A DNA stretch of 64,000 nucleotides from Rhodanobacter glycinis (GCF_006438785.1 NZ_RCZB01000001.1:62001-126000), one strand, 5' to 3'. Counted from the stretch's first letter, positions 38,979 to 47,698 are shown. Notes: generated by a model from the letters alone, not told the origin. Program-made: numbers and translations.

Positions 38979-41093
38979 ATGGAAAAGTTCATCTTCCTTA
39001 GTGAAAGCGCGATCGATGTAATTGTGAGTGGAAAGCATGCTCGCGATTCAAAGATTCCAGCGACAACTTTGCCAGGCTTGCGATCAAAGAATATAGGCGC
39101 TGACGTGCTGGCGTTTGCTACCGGACGAGAGCATGAGGGGGAATTTTGCGCGCTTATAGATATTGCTTCTCTGAAAGCCTTGAAGGGCGATATTGACGCG
39201 GCCTACACAAGAATTGCGCGTGTGCTTAAATCGGCCGCTAAGCCACCTGTTCATTTGCCGCGCGGCTGGGCGGAATTTCACTTTAAGAGCAGGCTTGCGT
39301 TCTTCGCTGTTGGCGAGGATGAAGGTAATCAAAGGTGGTTGGCAGATATTGATAGCGGCGCCAAATTAGTCCGCTTCTTGGGGTTAACTGATGATCGGCG
39401 TCGCATCGATCTCAAGGATTGGGTGCCGCCAGTTACGCCAGACATTATTGGCTACAGTGCCTGGGTTGAGGTTGTTAGGACCAGTTTGGCAGAAGAGGCC
39501 AAGGTCGATAGTTTTGCCGAACAAGTTGATTTAGAAGCTATTGGCAGTGACGCGGTCGTTCAGGGATATTCGTATGAATATTGGTTGACGATATTAAAAG
39601 CAGAGCAAGAGCGGATAGTGAATGGACCGCTTGATGCGTCTGTCCGAGTAATTGGTCCGGCTGGTAGTGGTAAAACCCTGACGCTGTGCATGCGCGCGAT
39701 TCGGCTGTCGCGAGATGAAAGCGTGATTGGAGGAAGAAAGAAGATTCTTATCGTAACGCACAGTTGGGCTATGACTGAGCGTATTGATGGTATCTTGCAC
39801 TCGTTAAATGATGGTCGTCCAACTCCATCAATTTCTGTTCTTCCGTTGCTTTATATACTACAGACCCATGCAGGAAATGTTGGTCAAATGGCCAGTGCGG
39901 TACTGGGTGAGGACAGTGCGGATGGACAGCGTAGGGTAATGGAATTGCTTGACCGCTTCTTGGGTGAAGTGGGGGCAAAGATCGGCACCTCTTCTCGCGC
40001 GCTAATGTCGCCGCACATTGTTCACGCAATTGACGCTAATCAAGGCTCGTTAGCAAGAAACGAACTTGTTCTCGATCTTTACGAGGAGGTAATAGGCATA
40101 TTATCTCCACAGGGAGTAATGCCAGGGGATAGCGACCGGGTTGCGGAGTACTTGATAGCACCTCGCGATGAGACAATGCCGCCATTTTTTACACGTACGG
40201 ATCGTGAGCTTTGTCTACGAGTTTTCGAACGATTGATGGAGCAGCTGGTTGATCTTGGTGCGATTACAACTGATCAACTAGTACTAGATTGCATTCGAGT
40301 GTTCGAAACGTTTTCGTGGAATGTGAAACGCGAGACGGATGGTTACGATTACATTCTTATTGATGAGTTGCAGCTTTTTGATGCCCAAGAGCGTCTTGCG
40401 GTATCGCTGCTATCGCGAGCGAAACCGGGAATGGTCTTCCTTTCAGTTGAAGATCCATCTCAAGGTATGTTTTCTGCTGTTAATGATCGTTCCGAGGCGC
40501 TCCGAGCAAAGGATCGTGTTTATCTTGAGGAGACGCATCGTTTCCGGGCTGGGCTGTTCGAATTTATAAGCTACTTATATGGCCGGTTTCCACTTAATGC
40601 AGCCGCGATTAAGGTCGCTCGTTCCGACTCTAAGGTCCGCAAACCCCGAGTTGTCCAGCTGTCTGGTGACGAGGCAATCACTCGGTTTTGCGTTGAAAAA
40701 GCCAAAGAAGTGGCTGCTTCAAAAGAGAAGGGGCGCAGGGTCTGTGTGGTATGTGTTAGCGCGGCGGAGGGCGCTATATTTACGGGAATCAAGAATGCTG
40801 GGTTGCCGGTAATCAGACTCGAGAGTTTTGACGACGTAGAGCTTCTGAGCTATCAGCGCCGGGCCGCGGTGGTGTCGTCTTGGCAGTTCATCGGCGGCAC
40901 TCAATTCTCGGATGTTGTTCTTGTCGTTTCTGGGCTTGTTCGTGCGACTAATGCTCATGCAAAGCTTAGAGAACTGACTGCGATCTATCTCGGAGCAAGT
41001 CGAGCAAGTTCTGTGCTCGATATTGTGTGTGACACGCGAATTCCTGATGTTTTGCAGTCTGCTATCAAGGAGCGGCTTGTCACAAAGTCATAA
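38979..41093 (+). CDS. SF1 (UvrD/Rep-like) helicase of an AT-rich two-gene module
   Basis: 704 aa. Residues 1 to about 200 are an unrecognised N-terminal domain. The motor follows: a Q-motif-like AEQERIVNG, Walker A GPAGSGKTLTL near residue 225, ILIVTHSWAM, Walker B YDYILIDELQLFD (DE, with DELQ), SVEDPSQGMFS (motif III-like), LEETHRFRAG (motif IV-like RxxxL/F) and a C-terminal IYLGASRASSVLDIV (motif VI-like). No nuclease motif was seen. Start ATG 38979 is one base after the stop of the upstream gene. The A/T-rich codon use and location beside an icmF duplication mark it as acquired. A defence or DNA-processing role is inferred. Confidence 0.85.
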   Translation: MEKFIFLSESAIDVIVSGKHARDSKIPATTLPGLRSKNIGADVLAFATGREHEGEFCALIDIASLKALKGDIDAAYTRIARVLKSAAKPPVHLPRGWAEFHFKSRLAFFAVGEDEGNQRWLADIDSGAKLVRFLGLTDDRRRIDLKDWVPPVTPDIIGYSAWVEVVRTSLAEEAKVDSFAEQVDLEAIGSDAVVQGYSYEYWLTILKAEQERIVNGPLDASVRVIGPAGSGKTLTLCMRAIRLSRDESVIGGRKKILIVTHSWAMTERIDGILHSLNDGRPTPSISVLPLLYILQTHAGNVGQMASAVLGEDSADGQRRVMELLDRFLGEVGAKIGTSSRALMSPHIVHAIDANQGSLARNELVLDLYEEVIGILSPQGVMPGDSDRVAEYLIAPRDETMPPFFTRTDRELCLRVFERLMEQLVDLGAITTDQLVLDCIRVFETFSWNVKRETDGYDYILIDELQLFDAQERLAVSLLSRAKPGMVFLSVEDPSQGMFSAVNDRSEALRAKDRVYLEETHRFRAGLFEFISYLYGRFPLNAAAIKVARSDSKVRKPRVVQLSGDEAITRFCVEKAKEVAASKEKGRRVCVVCVSAAEGAIFTGIKNAGLPVIRLESFDDVELLSYQRRAAVVSSWQFIGGTQFSDVVLVVSGLVRATNAHAKLRELTAIYLGASRASSVLDIVCDTRIPDVLQSAIKERLVTKS

Positions 41094-41177
41094 AAAGGAA
41101 AATGAGGGGTCAGATTCGTTTAATTTTAGTAAATAGATGAACTCTCCGCTTTTCCTTATCCGTGTGATGAGAACGTA

Positions 41178-42017
41178 ATGTTCGAGGCGTTTCAAATCGC
41201 GAATATGCAATACCACGGTGAATCTGGGATTACCCAGCGGTGCATCGATGCGGTGGTTCGTATTCTTCAGGCGGGAGAGTGGGTCACAAAAGCCATTCTT
41301 CTGACCCATGAACACGATCACTGCCTCTATCTTCAGTTGGCTGAGCATGAGGATATTCTCGTCCGTCCTGGGTTCACGTCTGGGTATGAGGGGGAAGGGC
41401 CGGCGGGACTCGCCATTGTTCTTCTGTTGTTGAAAGACCATTGCATCGAGGTTGAAGAGGTACTTGTCAGTGCGCGGTTCATGCGTCGTGCTGCCGAGAG
41501 TCGGCTCACTCGAGCTGATGCCGTCAGAATCGACGGCCGTCGAGCTATCCGTCCGTATCGGTTGAGCGACTACACCTGGAAGGTATTAGATGCCCGAGGC
41601 GGGGGGCGTGCTTGCACTCGGAAGCAATATTCCTTGCTGCCGCCGTTCGGGCTATTGGATCCACGTTTGTGGGATCTGGCGTTGTTGCTGGAGTCAGACC
41701 CCGATGCTGCAATCTCCAAAGCATTTCGTCTGCTCGAAGAGACTGTAGTTCGCCGTTGTGGTTTCTCGGGCCTATTCGGCCGGAAGGTATTCGAGAAAGC
41801 GTTCCTGCGAGACGACTCACCGCTCACGTGGCAAGCATTGAATCCCGGTGAGGTCAGAGGGCGCGCGGAGTTGTTCACTGGAGCGTTCTCGGCACACCGT
41901 AATCCGCGCGCTCATCGCCGAATTGATGACGACCGAGCGTGCTCTCTTCGAGAGTTTCTTTTGGTGAATGAGTTGTTCTTGCTGGAATCCGAAGCCGTTG
42001 CTCGCGCAGAGAGCTAG
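41178..42017 (+). CDS. TIGR02391 (Ymh-like) protein with HEPN-type RNPxxH motif
   Basis: 279 aa. The C-terminal half (residues about 180-265) matches the TIGR02391/Ymh family as I know it: AFRLLEETVVRRCGF, GRKVFEKAFL, GRAELFTGAFSAHRNPRAH. The RNPRAH string is R-x4-H, the catalytic pattern of HEPN ribonucleases. The N-terminal half is unrecognised. Base composition is intermediate (31 of 60 G+C in 41701-41760). It follows the helicase by 85 bp containing a GGGGTCAG-type repeat scrap, so it may have its own promoter. Ymh-type genes recur in phage-defence neighbourhoods. Function inferred. Confidence 0.72.
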   Translation: MFEAFQIANMQYHGESGITQRCIDAVVRILQAGEWVTKAILLTHEHDHCLYLQLAEHEDILVRPGFTSGYEGEGPAGLAIVLLLLKDHCIEVEEVLVSARFMRRAAESRLTRADAVRIDGRRAIRPYRLSDYTWKVLDARGGGRACTRKQYSLLPPFGLLDPRLWDLALLLESDPDAAISKAFRLLEETVVRRCGFSGLFGRKVFEKAFLRDDSPLTWQALNPGEVRGRAELFTGAFSAHRNPRAHRRIDDDRACSLREFLLVNELFLLESEAVARAES

Positions 42018-42256
42018 CCGCTTCACAACTAGCCGGAGAGGGCTCTGACCTGCTTTGATTGGGCCGACCGTAGTGCGAGTACGGGCAGATGCTGCGGCAG
42101 CACCAGGTACTCGCTCTTGTGTATCGACTTGGCACGTATGGCGGCGATCCGTGAAAACCAGCGTGACGCTATCTGCTTTTCAGATATCTGAAATGAAGAG
42201 ATAGATTCCGTAGGCGCGGACGGCCATGTCCGCAATATCGCCGGAGGAGGGATGCC
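42018..42256. other. Intergenic spacer with repeat scraps
   Basis: No gene. It contains GGCTCTGACCTGCTTTGATT (from about 42042), which recurs in altered form at about 45111 and 48419, and a GCGGAC...GTCCGC hairpin (42216-42233) that is part of the repeat unit before the small ORF. Confidence 0.55.
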
Positions 42257-42492
42257 ATGACACACGATCGCCTTGTTTTCGGAGTCACCATCGACCAGAT
42301 CGACGAGCTAAGCACTCTGCTCCGGACGATCACAGCCAATGGCGACGCGATGACGTTCTGCGATACGGAGAACTTGCAGCCCCAGAGCGTATCGACGCTG
42401 GGGGAGGCTATCCTCGACTCAGCGCTTGCCGTGCGGAATATTCTCGATCAGGTCAACGAGCAGAGGCTCGAACAGGAACGGGCATCTGGCTA
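42211..42492 (+). repeat. Small repeat unit, copy 1 (complete)
   Basis: Unit comprising a GGCCATGTCCG hairpin arm, GCCGGAGGAGGGATGCC and the small ORF at 42257. Copies: 44884-45010 (internal deletion) and 48256-48297 (tail only). Copies 1 and 2 flank the amidase gene in the same orientation. Confidence 0.75.
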
Positions 42493-42493
42493 A
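42257..42493 (+). CDS. Small hypothetical protein, member of a local repeat family
   Basis: 78 aa, unrecognised. Starts MTHDRLVFGVTIDQIDEL after a strong GGAGGAGGGA ribosome-binding site. Acidic, mostly helical by eye (STLGEAILDSALAVRNILDQ), no signal or membrane segment. A truncated relative starts at 44927 and a decayed tail lies at 48256-48297. The conserved ribosome-binding site and frame argue that it is translated. Could be a small regulator or antitoxin, or simply cargo of the repeat unit. Confidence 0.6.
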   Translation: MTHDRLVFGVTIDQIDELSTLLRTITANGDAMTFCDTENLQPQSVSTLGEAILDSALAVRNILDQVNEQRLEQERASG

Positions 42494-42515
42494 CCGGGTT
42501 GGCTACCTCACGCTG

Positions 42516-42631
42516 ACCCGAAAGCCTCTTCCTTCGCCAAAGACTAGTGATCATCGTTAGTCATCCTCCTGTGGTTCGGCCTTGTCGGCCCTACGACAGG
42601 AAGACGAACGGGGCCATCGAAAGTCGACATC
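42516..42631 (-). pseudogene. Remnant of a glutathione-transferase gene 5' end and upstream region
   Basis: On the minus strand this resembles 49052-49164, i.e. the first codons of the GST gene (MITVFGEGRGFR) and its upstream DNA: both share CGAAAGCCTCTTCCTTC / GGAAGCCTCTTCCTTC and TCGGCC(T/C)TGTCGGCCC. Here the start codon region carries an extra base, so the frame is lost. Confidence 0.65.
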
Positions 42632-42692
42632 GATCACTTGCTCGTCGCCTCGGCACGCTTTCGATCCCATCGCCCGGATCAGGCCACGCCAA

Positions 42693-44501
42693 TCAAAACC
42701 CCACCGGCCGCTCCCCGGCCACCGCCACCTTCGCCTCCAACGCGCGCCCAACGCGGCCCAGCGTGCCTTCGTCGAACAGCCGGCCGATCAGGGTCACGCC
42801 GTAGGGCACGCGGTGCGGCTTGGCCAGCTTCGGCAGCGGGTGTTTCGGGTCGGGTGCCCAGTCGCTGCGTACCTGGCTCACTTCCACGAAGCCGGTGCGC
42901 AGGGTGAGCGAGGGCTGGCCGGACATGTTGGAGATCACCATCATCTCGTCGCGCAGCGAGGGCACCAGCAGCAGGTCCACCTCGGCCATCACGCGCTCCA
43001 TCTCCCTGGCCACCTTGCGGCGCAGGCGGTCGGCCTGCACGAAGTCCACGGCGGAGAGGAAGCGCGCTTCGCGGAACAGGTTGGGCCAGGCATCCGGGGT
43101 CTGCATGGGCAGCTGGTCGGCGGCGCCGGAGAGTGTGAGTTCCTCGAAGGCCGCCGCAGCCTCGGCGAACAGCAGCAGGTTGAGGTCGTCGTACGGCCAG
43201 TCGGGCAGGGACACTTCGGTGGGCACCAGGCCGAGCGCGCGCAGTTGGGCTAGCGCGGCGCGGTCCAGCTCGGTGGCCGATGCTTCCTTCATCCAGCCGG
43301 GGAAGTAGCCGACTTTCAGGCCCTTGATCGGGGCGGCGGCATCGTAGTCCAGGTGCGCGGCCACGCTGGCGCTGTCGCCCGGATCGGTGCCGCGGATGGC
43401 GTTGAGCACCAGCAGGGTGTCCTCCACCGAGCGGGCGATGGGGCCGAGCTTGTCCATCGTCCAGCACAAGGTCATGGCGCCGGTGCGCGGCACGCGGCCG
43501 TAGGTGGGGCGCAGGCCGGTGGTGCCGCAGCGCATGCATGGGCTGATGATGCTGCCCTGGGTTTCGCTGCCGATGGCGAACGCCACCAGGCCGGCCGCGG
43601 TGGCCGAGGCCGGCCCGGCGCTGGAGCCGGAGGCGCCTTCCTGCAGCAGCCAGGGGTTCATGGTCTGGCCGCCGAACCAGATGTCGTTGAGCGCCAGCGC
43701 GCCCAGGCTCAGCTTGGCCACCAGCACGGCGCCGGCCTCGTTGAGCTTGCGGGTGACCGCGCCGTCGTCCTTCGGCATGCGGTGGCGGAACGGTTCGGCG
43801 CCGTAGGTGGTGGCGATGCCGGCGGTGTCGAGCAGGTCCTTCGCGCCCCACGGGATGCCGTGCAGCGGGCCGCGGTAGTGGCCGGCGGCGATCTCCTTGT
43901 CGGCCTGCGCGGCCTGCGCCAGCGCGTGCTCTTCGCACAGCGTGATGACGCAGCGCAACTGCGGGTCGAAACGCTTCAGGCGTTCAAGATAGATCTTCGT
44001 CAGGCGGGAGGAGGTGAGCTTGCGTGCGCGGATCCACGTGCCGAGCTGTGCGACGGAGGCGAAGGCGATGTCCTCGTCCTTCGCCGGCAGCGGCGTGGCC
44101 GCCACCTTGGACGGCACGAAGCGATCGTGCGCGGGCCCGACGTGCGCGCGGCCCATCGCCGGGAACCAGGTGGTGGCTGGCGCCAGCCCGTCTTCCAGCG
44201 CCACCTTGCGCGGGCCGGTGCGGCGCTCCAGCAGCGCGGCCATGGAGGTGGGCCAGTTGGCCACAGCCATCTCGCGCTGCGCCTCGGTCATGCTCACCTG
44301 CGCCAGCTTCTCCGCCTCGACAAAGGTGGCCGTGCTCAACTTCGGCCCCACCGGCGGCGCGGTGTCGAAGGCGCCGGGCGAACCGGGCGGCGGCGTGCCG
44401 GGGGCGGGGTTTTCCCCCGTCTGCGCCAACGCGCTGCCAGCCACCATGGCACCCAGCAGGCCAAGCGGCGCCTGGGTCAGGAAATCGCGACGAGTCTTCA
44501 T
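42693..44501 (-). CDS. Exported amidase (amidase signature family)
   Basis: 602 aa. Starts at 44501 with a twin-arginine-like leader (MKTRRDFLTQAPLGLLGAMV ... ALAQ). The amidase-signature Ser-cisSer-Lys triad is visible: Lys in GIPWGAKDLLDTAG, cis-Ser in EGASGSSAGPASATAAGL, and nucleophile Ser in GSETQGSIISP. Such enzymes hydrolyse amides or act as GatA paralogues; the leader argues for a periplasmic amide hydrolase. The longer open frame to 44897 has no support. Roughly 130 residues separate the leader and catalytic core and carry the ATTWFPAMGRAHVGPAHDRF segment typical of this subgroup. Confidence 0.9.
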   Translation of the reverse strand: MKTRRDFLTQAPLGLLGAMVAGSALAQTGENPAPGTPPPGSPGAFDTAPPVGPKLSTATFVEAEKLAQVSMTEAQREMAVANWPTSMAALLERRTGPRKVALEDGLAPATTWFPAMGRAHVGPAHDRFVPSKVAATPLPAKDEDIAFASVAQLGTWIRARKLTSSRLTKIYLERLKRFDPQLRCVITLCEEHALAQAAQADKEIAAGHYRGPLHGIPWGAKDLLDTAGIATTYGAEPFRHRMPKDDGAVTRKLNEAGAVLVAKLSLGALALNDIWFGGQTMNPWLLQEGASGSSAGPASATAAGLVAFAIGSETQGSIISPCMRCGTTGLRPTYGRVPRTGAMTLCWTMDKLGPIARSVEDTLLVLNAIRGTDPGDSASVAAHLDYDAAAPIKGLKVGYFPGWMKEASATELDRAALAQLRALGLVPTEVSLPDWPYDDLNLLLFAEAAAAFEELTLSGAADQLPMQTPDAWPNLFREARFLSAVDFVQADRLRRKVAREMERVMAEVDLLLVPSLRDEMMVISNMSGQPSLTLRTGFVEVSQVRSDWAPDPKHPLPKLAKPHRVPYGVTLIGRLFDEGTLGRVGRALEAKVAVAGERPVGF

Positions 44502-44926
44502 GGTTCTCCCCGATACGCCCCGCAGCGGGAGCGTGTTGCTGTCGAATCCGGCGAGGATGCGGCCTGCGCCGCACCCCGAGCATTCCGGGCGCGCCGGAAT
44601 GGCGGCCCACTGTGAACCAGCCTCGGTGCGGGCACAACTTGGCTTGGGGGAACTCTGATTTTGCCCGTCATTCCAGCGAAGACTGGGATGACGGGCAAGA
44701 AGCCGATTGATCAGACCTTCCCCAAGCAAACAGGGATCAGCGTAGCCCTTCCTGCGAATCGTTGGGGCGGCGCGATAGGTGTCGGTTTTCTTCGGCCCCG
44801 TGGTTCGCCCAAGCGTGGCTGCGATGGTCAGGCCGAAGCGTTTCGGCGTGGCGATATCTGGAATAGCCCGATAAGTTCGGCAGGGACGGATAGCCATGTC
44901 CGCCAGCTCGCCGGAGGAGGGATGCC
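44502..44926. other. Intergenic region upstream of the amidase gene
   Basis: No gene supported. It contains the amidase promoter region, a strong inverted repeat at 44661-44698 and the start of small-repeat copy 2 at 44884. Confidence 0.6.
44661..44698. repeat. CGTCATTCC-type inverted repeat
   Basis: TTGCCCGTCATTCCAG (44661-44676), loop CGAAGA, CTGGGATGACGGGCAA (44683-44698): 15 of 16 paired. It is the common proteobacterial palindrome family containing GTCATTCC and GGAATGAC. Confidence 0.8.
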
Positions 44927-45010
44927 ATGACGCTCGATCGCCTTGTTTTCGGAGTCACCATCGACCAGATCGACGAGCAGAGGCTCGAACAGGAACGGGC
45001 GTCAGAGGTT
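44884..45010 (+). repeat. Small repeat unit, copy 2 (internally deleted)
   Basis: Shares CCGGAGGAGGGATGCCATGA and the first 17 codons of the copy-1 ORF, then jumps to the last 10 codons. The junction matches the imperfect direct repeat CAGATCGACGAGC / CAGGTCAACGAGC present in copy 1. Confidence 0.75.
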
Positions 45011-45019
45011 CGTCCTTGA
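44927..45019 (+). pseudogene. Truncated copy of the 78-aa small ORF
   Basis: 30 codons: MTLDRLVFGVTIDQIDE joined directly to QRLEQERAS and then EVRP before TGA at 45017-45019. The strong ribosome-binding site is kept and the deletion of about 48 codons is in frame, so a peptide could still be made, but function is doubtful. Confidence 0.65.
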
Positions 45020-45030
45020 TCACCGAGCGC

Positions 45031-45104
45031 TCAGAACGGGTGCTGCCGGTAAAACCGTTCGATCTGCTGATAGACGTCCGGCAAATGCTGGCGCAAGGTT
45101 GCCG
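45031..45104 (-). pseudogene. Fragment of an mtfA 3' end
   Basis: Translates on the minus strand as PATLRQHLPDVYQQIERF then YRQHPF-stop. This aligns with the C-terminus of the intact mtfA at 54264 (PATLREHLPDVYRQLEQF, YRQHPF). Homology continues past the stop (CACCGAGCGCTCAGAACGGG in both). Several differences are silent, so this is not a recent copy of the local gene. Confidence 0.85.
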
Positions 45105-45197
45105 GAACGGGCTCTGCCCCGCTTTGATTGAAAGCCTGCAATCGGCAGCCTTAGTATGTGTTGACGACTGCCGTGTCGTTACTTCAGGAGAGGGTCC

Positions 45198-47063
45198 ATG
45201 GACACTCTGCGGCGTTCATCGGCTTGGGTGGCTTGGCGTCGCCCTGCGGTACGGTTTTTCCTCTGCACGGCTCTGCTGATCGGCATCGCCACCCTCGGTG
45301 CGAGCTGCGGTAGCGACAACACGGCGACGAATACCACCGATCCCCACTGGGTCCAGCAAGCCACGCCGCCATCCAGGGTGGCGGTGGTCTTCGTCCACGG
45401 TCTGTTCGGCGATACGGACGGCACCTGGACGAACGCCAACGGGAAAAGCTTCTTCACGCTGCTGAAGTCCGCGCCCGGCGTCGGCAACCAGGTCGATGTC
45501 TTTGCGTTCGGATTCACGTCCAACAAGCTGAAGGGCGGCTCGCTCGATATCCGTGAGGCGGCGAACATGCTGGAGCAGTCGCTGCAGTACAACGGCGTGT
45601 GGAACTATCCGACCGTCGTGTTCGTCGCCCACAGCATGGGCGGACTGATCGCGATGCGCGAGATGATCGACAACCCGTCGCACCGGGACAAGGTGCCACT
45701 CATGGTGTTCTATGCAACACCACAGGAGGGTTCGCAGATCACCGCCGTCGCCCAGCACGTGGTCAACAACCCGGCCGTCAAGCAGATGCTGATGGCGGAC
45801 CAGAACGACTTTCTGCAATTGCTCAGCGACGAATGGGGGCGGCTGTCGGACCAGGACAAGCCGAGCATCATCTGCGCTTACGAAACGGCGCCGTTGGCTC
45901 GCGTCATGATCGTCCCATGGTCCAGCGCCACCCGGTTCTGCAAGGACGTGCCCACCGCCATCGAGGGCACCGACCATCTCACCATCGTCAAGCCGGATCG
46001 GCTGGCACATCCGTCGGTGGTGGTCCTGGTCAATGCCCTCAACAAGTATGTCTTCGGCAGCTCCAGCCAACCCCTGCTCTCGACACCGGACTTCCAGCCC
46101 GAGGGTGCGCACTGGACGTACGAACTCACCGATCCGAACGGCAAGAACGGCGCGCGCCTGATCAACACCGGCGCGCGCAAGCTCAACTACACCATCGGGC
46201 AGATTTCGGACCCTCATCTCATCGTGCTGCCCGACGACACGCCCAAGGACATTCCCGCACAGCACAGTGACGACCTGAAACTGGTGCTCATGCGCGGCCC
46301 GCTGCAAAAGGAATACCACTTCACGCTCAGCGTGCCTCCGCTGGATGATCGACTCATCGTGGTACACATCAAGGACGTGGAAGGTGTGCAGGCCAAGCAG
46401 GACGCCGTGGTACGCCAGGTGACGGCGCAGGTGACCGATTACCTGTCGTCATCCGACAACATCGCCGAGCTGAATCGGCTGCCGAGGGAACAGCAGTTCG
46501 CGAAAATCGCCGATGTTGCCGGCGAATCGGTTGCCCGCACGGCGCCGGAACTTCCGTCCGCGGCGAAATGGGTGCTGACGGCGGATGCGCTCGCCTCGCT
46601 GGGGCTGCTCACTCCGGCGAACACCGCACTGCAGAACGCGCAGCAGGCGTCCCCGCGCATCGTCAGTACGCAGGGCGCCCAAATGGTCGCCAATGTGATT
46701 TCCGCAAAGTCGGGCGTGCCGAATGTCTTGCGAGACCCGAGGCTGGAACTGCCGACGAGCGAACCAGGGCAGATGGTCAGCGCAGACATGACGCATGTCA
46801 GGGTAACCATTTCGTCCGTGACCAGACCCAAGGGGCTGGGCGTCGATGATTTGCATGCCTGGTCGGACCTGTCCTCCAAGATGCAGGCCGTACCCGCGCT
46901 GAAGGCGTACGGCTTGGGCATGAAAGGCGACACGCTATGGGCGCAAGGTGACGTCGCGGCCGCCAAGGACGCGTACCAGAAAGCCAGCAGCATCCAGCCC
47001 ACACCGTGGACCGACAAGAAACTTGAAGCGGTCAAATTGGACGAAGGGAGGCTGGGTCACTGA
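45198..47063 (+). CDS. Lipoprotein-like alpha/beta hydrolase with C-terminal extension
   Basis: 621 aa. Good ribosome-binding site (CAGGAGAGGG). Signal with lipobox-like LGASC near residue 35. The esterase core has VVFVHGLFGDTDGTW, then the nucleophile elbow VVFVAHSMGGLIAMRE and a His in EGTDHLTIVKPDR, resembling PGAP1/DUF676-type serine esterases. After about residue 290 comes an unrecognised region, a hydrophilic helical part and a C-terminal TPR-like segment (LGMKGDTLWAQGDVAAAKDAY QKASS). Substrate unknown. No operon partner; flanked by an mtfA fragment and a palindromic repeat. Confidence 0.85.
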   Translation: MDTLRRSSAWVAWRRPAVRFFLCTALLIGIATLGASCGSDNTATNTTDPHWVQQATPPSRVAVVFVHGLFGDTDGTWTNANGKSFFTLLKSAPGVGNQVDVFAFGFTSNKLKGGSLDIREAANMLEQSLQYNGVWNYPTVVFVAHSMGGLIAMREMIDNPSHRDKVPLMVFYATPQEGSQITAVAQHVVNNPAVKQMLMADQNDFLQLLSDEWGRLSDQDKPSIICAYETAPLARVMIVPWSSATRFCKDVPTAIEGTDHLTIVKPDRLAHPSVVVLVNALNKYVFGSSSQPLLSTPDFQPEGAHWTYELTDPNGKNGARLINTGARKLNYTIGQISDPHLIVLPDDTPKDIPAQHSDDLKLVLMRGPLQKEYHFTLSVPPLDDRLIVVHIKDVEGVQAKQDAVVRQVTAQVTDYLSSSDNIAELNRLPREQQFAKIADVAGESVARTAPELPSAAKWVLTADALASLGLLTPANTALQNAQQASPRIVSTQGAQMVANVISAKSGVPNVLRDPRLELPTSEPGQMVSADMTHVRVTISSVTRPKGLGVDDLHAWSDLSSKMQAVPALKAYGLGMKGDTLWAQGDVAAAKDAYQKASSIQPTPWTDKKLEAVKLDEGRLGH

Positions 47064-47133
47064 CCCCGCAGCCGGCATGTCGATCGTATCCACGGCAGCC
47101 GGACGGAGGACCTGCGTCCCTGAGGTTTCTCCC

Positions 47134-47185
47134 AAAAAGGGGACGGAAGGAATTAAATTGCAATAATTGCCTCCGTCCCCTTTGT
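47134..47185. repeat. GGGGACGGAGG palindromic repeat
   Basis: AAAAAGGGGACGGAAGGAAT and its inverted partner ATTGCCTCCGTCCCCTTT form a long imperfect hairpin between convergent genes. Half-sites of the same family lie at 49190-49212 and at the end of the AraC gene near 57279-57296. Confidence 0.8.
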
Positions 47186-47200
47186 CGTGTGTCTTCTCCT

Positions 47201-47698
47201 TCACCCTGCAGCTTTGAACATGTCGTCGAGGCGGGTGTAGCTGTGCTCCATGCCGTCGGTCATGCCGGTGGAGACCGCGTCTTCACGCGCTTGCTTCGAA
47301 GCGAACGTCAGATTGCAGACGAGCGTAGTGACGCCGTTCTGCTCGCTGAGTTCGAGTGACACGATGCATGGATCGCCCGCTGGCATGGCGAAGTCCATAT
47401 CGCCCGGGTCGTAATATTGTTCGTGGACCAGCTTCGACGGGTCGTCGACTTCGGTGAAGGTGCCGAGGAAGCCGAATCCCTTGCCGTCTTCGCGGCTTCT
47501 CCACTGCCATCTGTATTTGCCGCCGACGCGGACATCCATGTCGCACACCGGCATATCCCAGCCGTCATAACCCTGCCATTTCCGCACGAGTTCGGGGCGG
47601 GTATGCGCATCCCACACCAATTGGCGGGGCGCGTTGAAGGTACGCGTGACGCGGACTTCGCGATCACTGGGAAGTGTCACTTCTGCGGGCTTGGGCAT
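47201..47698 (-). CDS. SRPBCC/AHSA1-domain protein
   Basis: 165 aa START/AHSA1-like ligand-binding fold: REVRVTRTFNAPRQLVWDAH, ELVRKWQGYDGWDMPVCDMD, GGKYRWQWRSREDGKGFGFL and the C-terminal helix DAVSTGMTDGMEHSYTRLDD. It is downstream of an ArsR-family gene (79-bp gap), the usual pairing for this family, where the regulator controls the SRPBCC gene. Ligand and physiological role are unknown. Confidence 0.9.
   Translation of the reverse strand: MPKPAEVTLPSDREVRVTRTFNAPRQLVWDAHTRPELVRKWQGYDGWDMPVCDMDVRVGGKYRWQWRSREDGKGFGFLGTFTEVDDPSKLVHEQYYDPGDMDFAMPAGDPCIVSLELSEQNGVTTLVCNLTFASKQAREDAVSTGMTDGMEHSYTRLDDMFKAAG

Noticed and set aside
38198..41093. Gabija defence system
   Set aside because: The helicase could resemble GajB, but the partner has no visible OLD ATPase/TOPRIM motifs.
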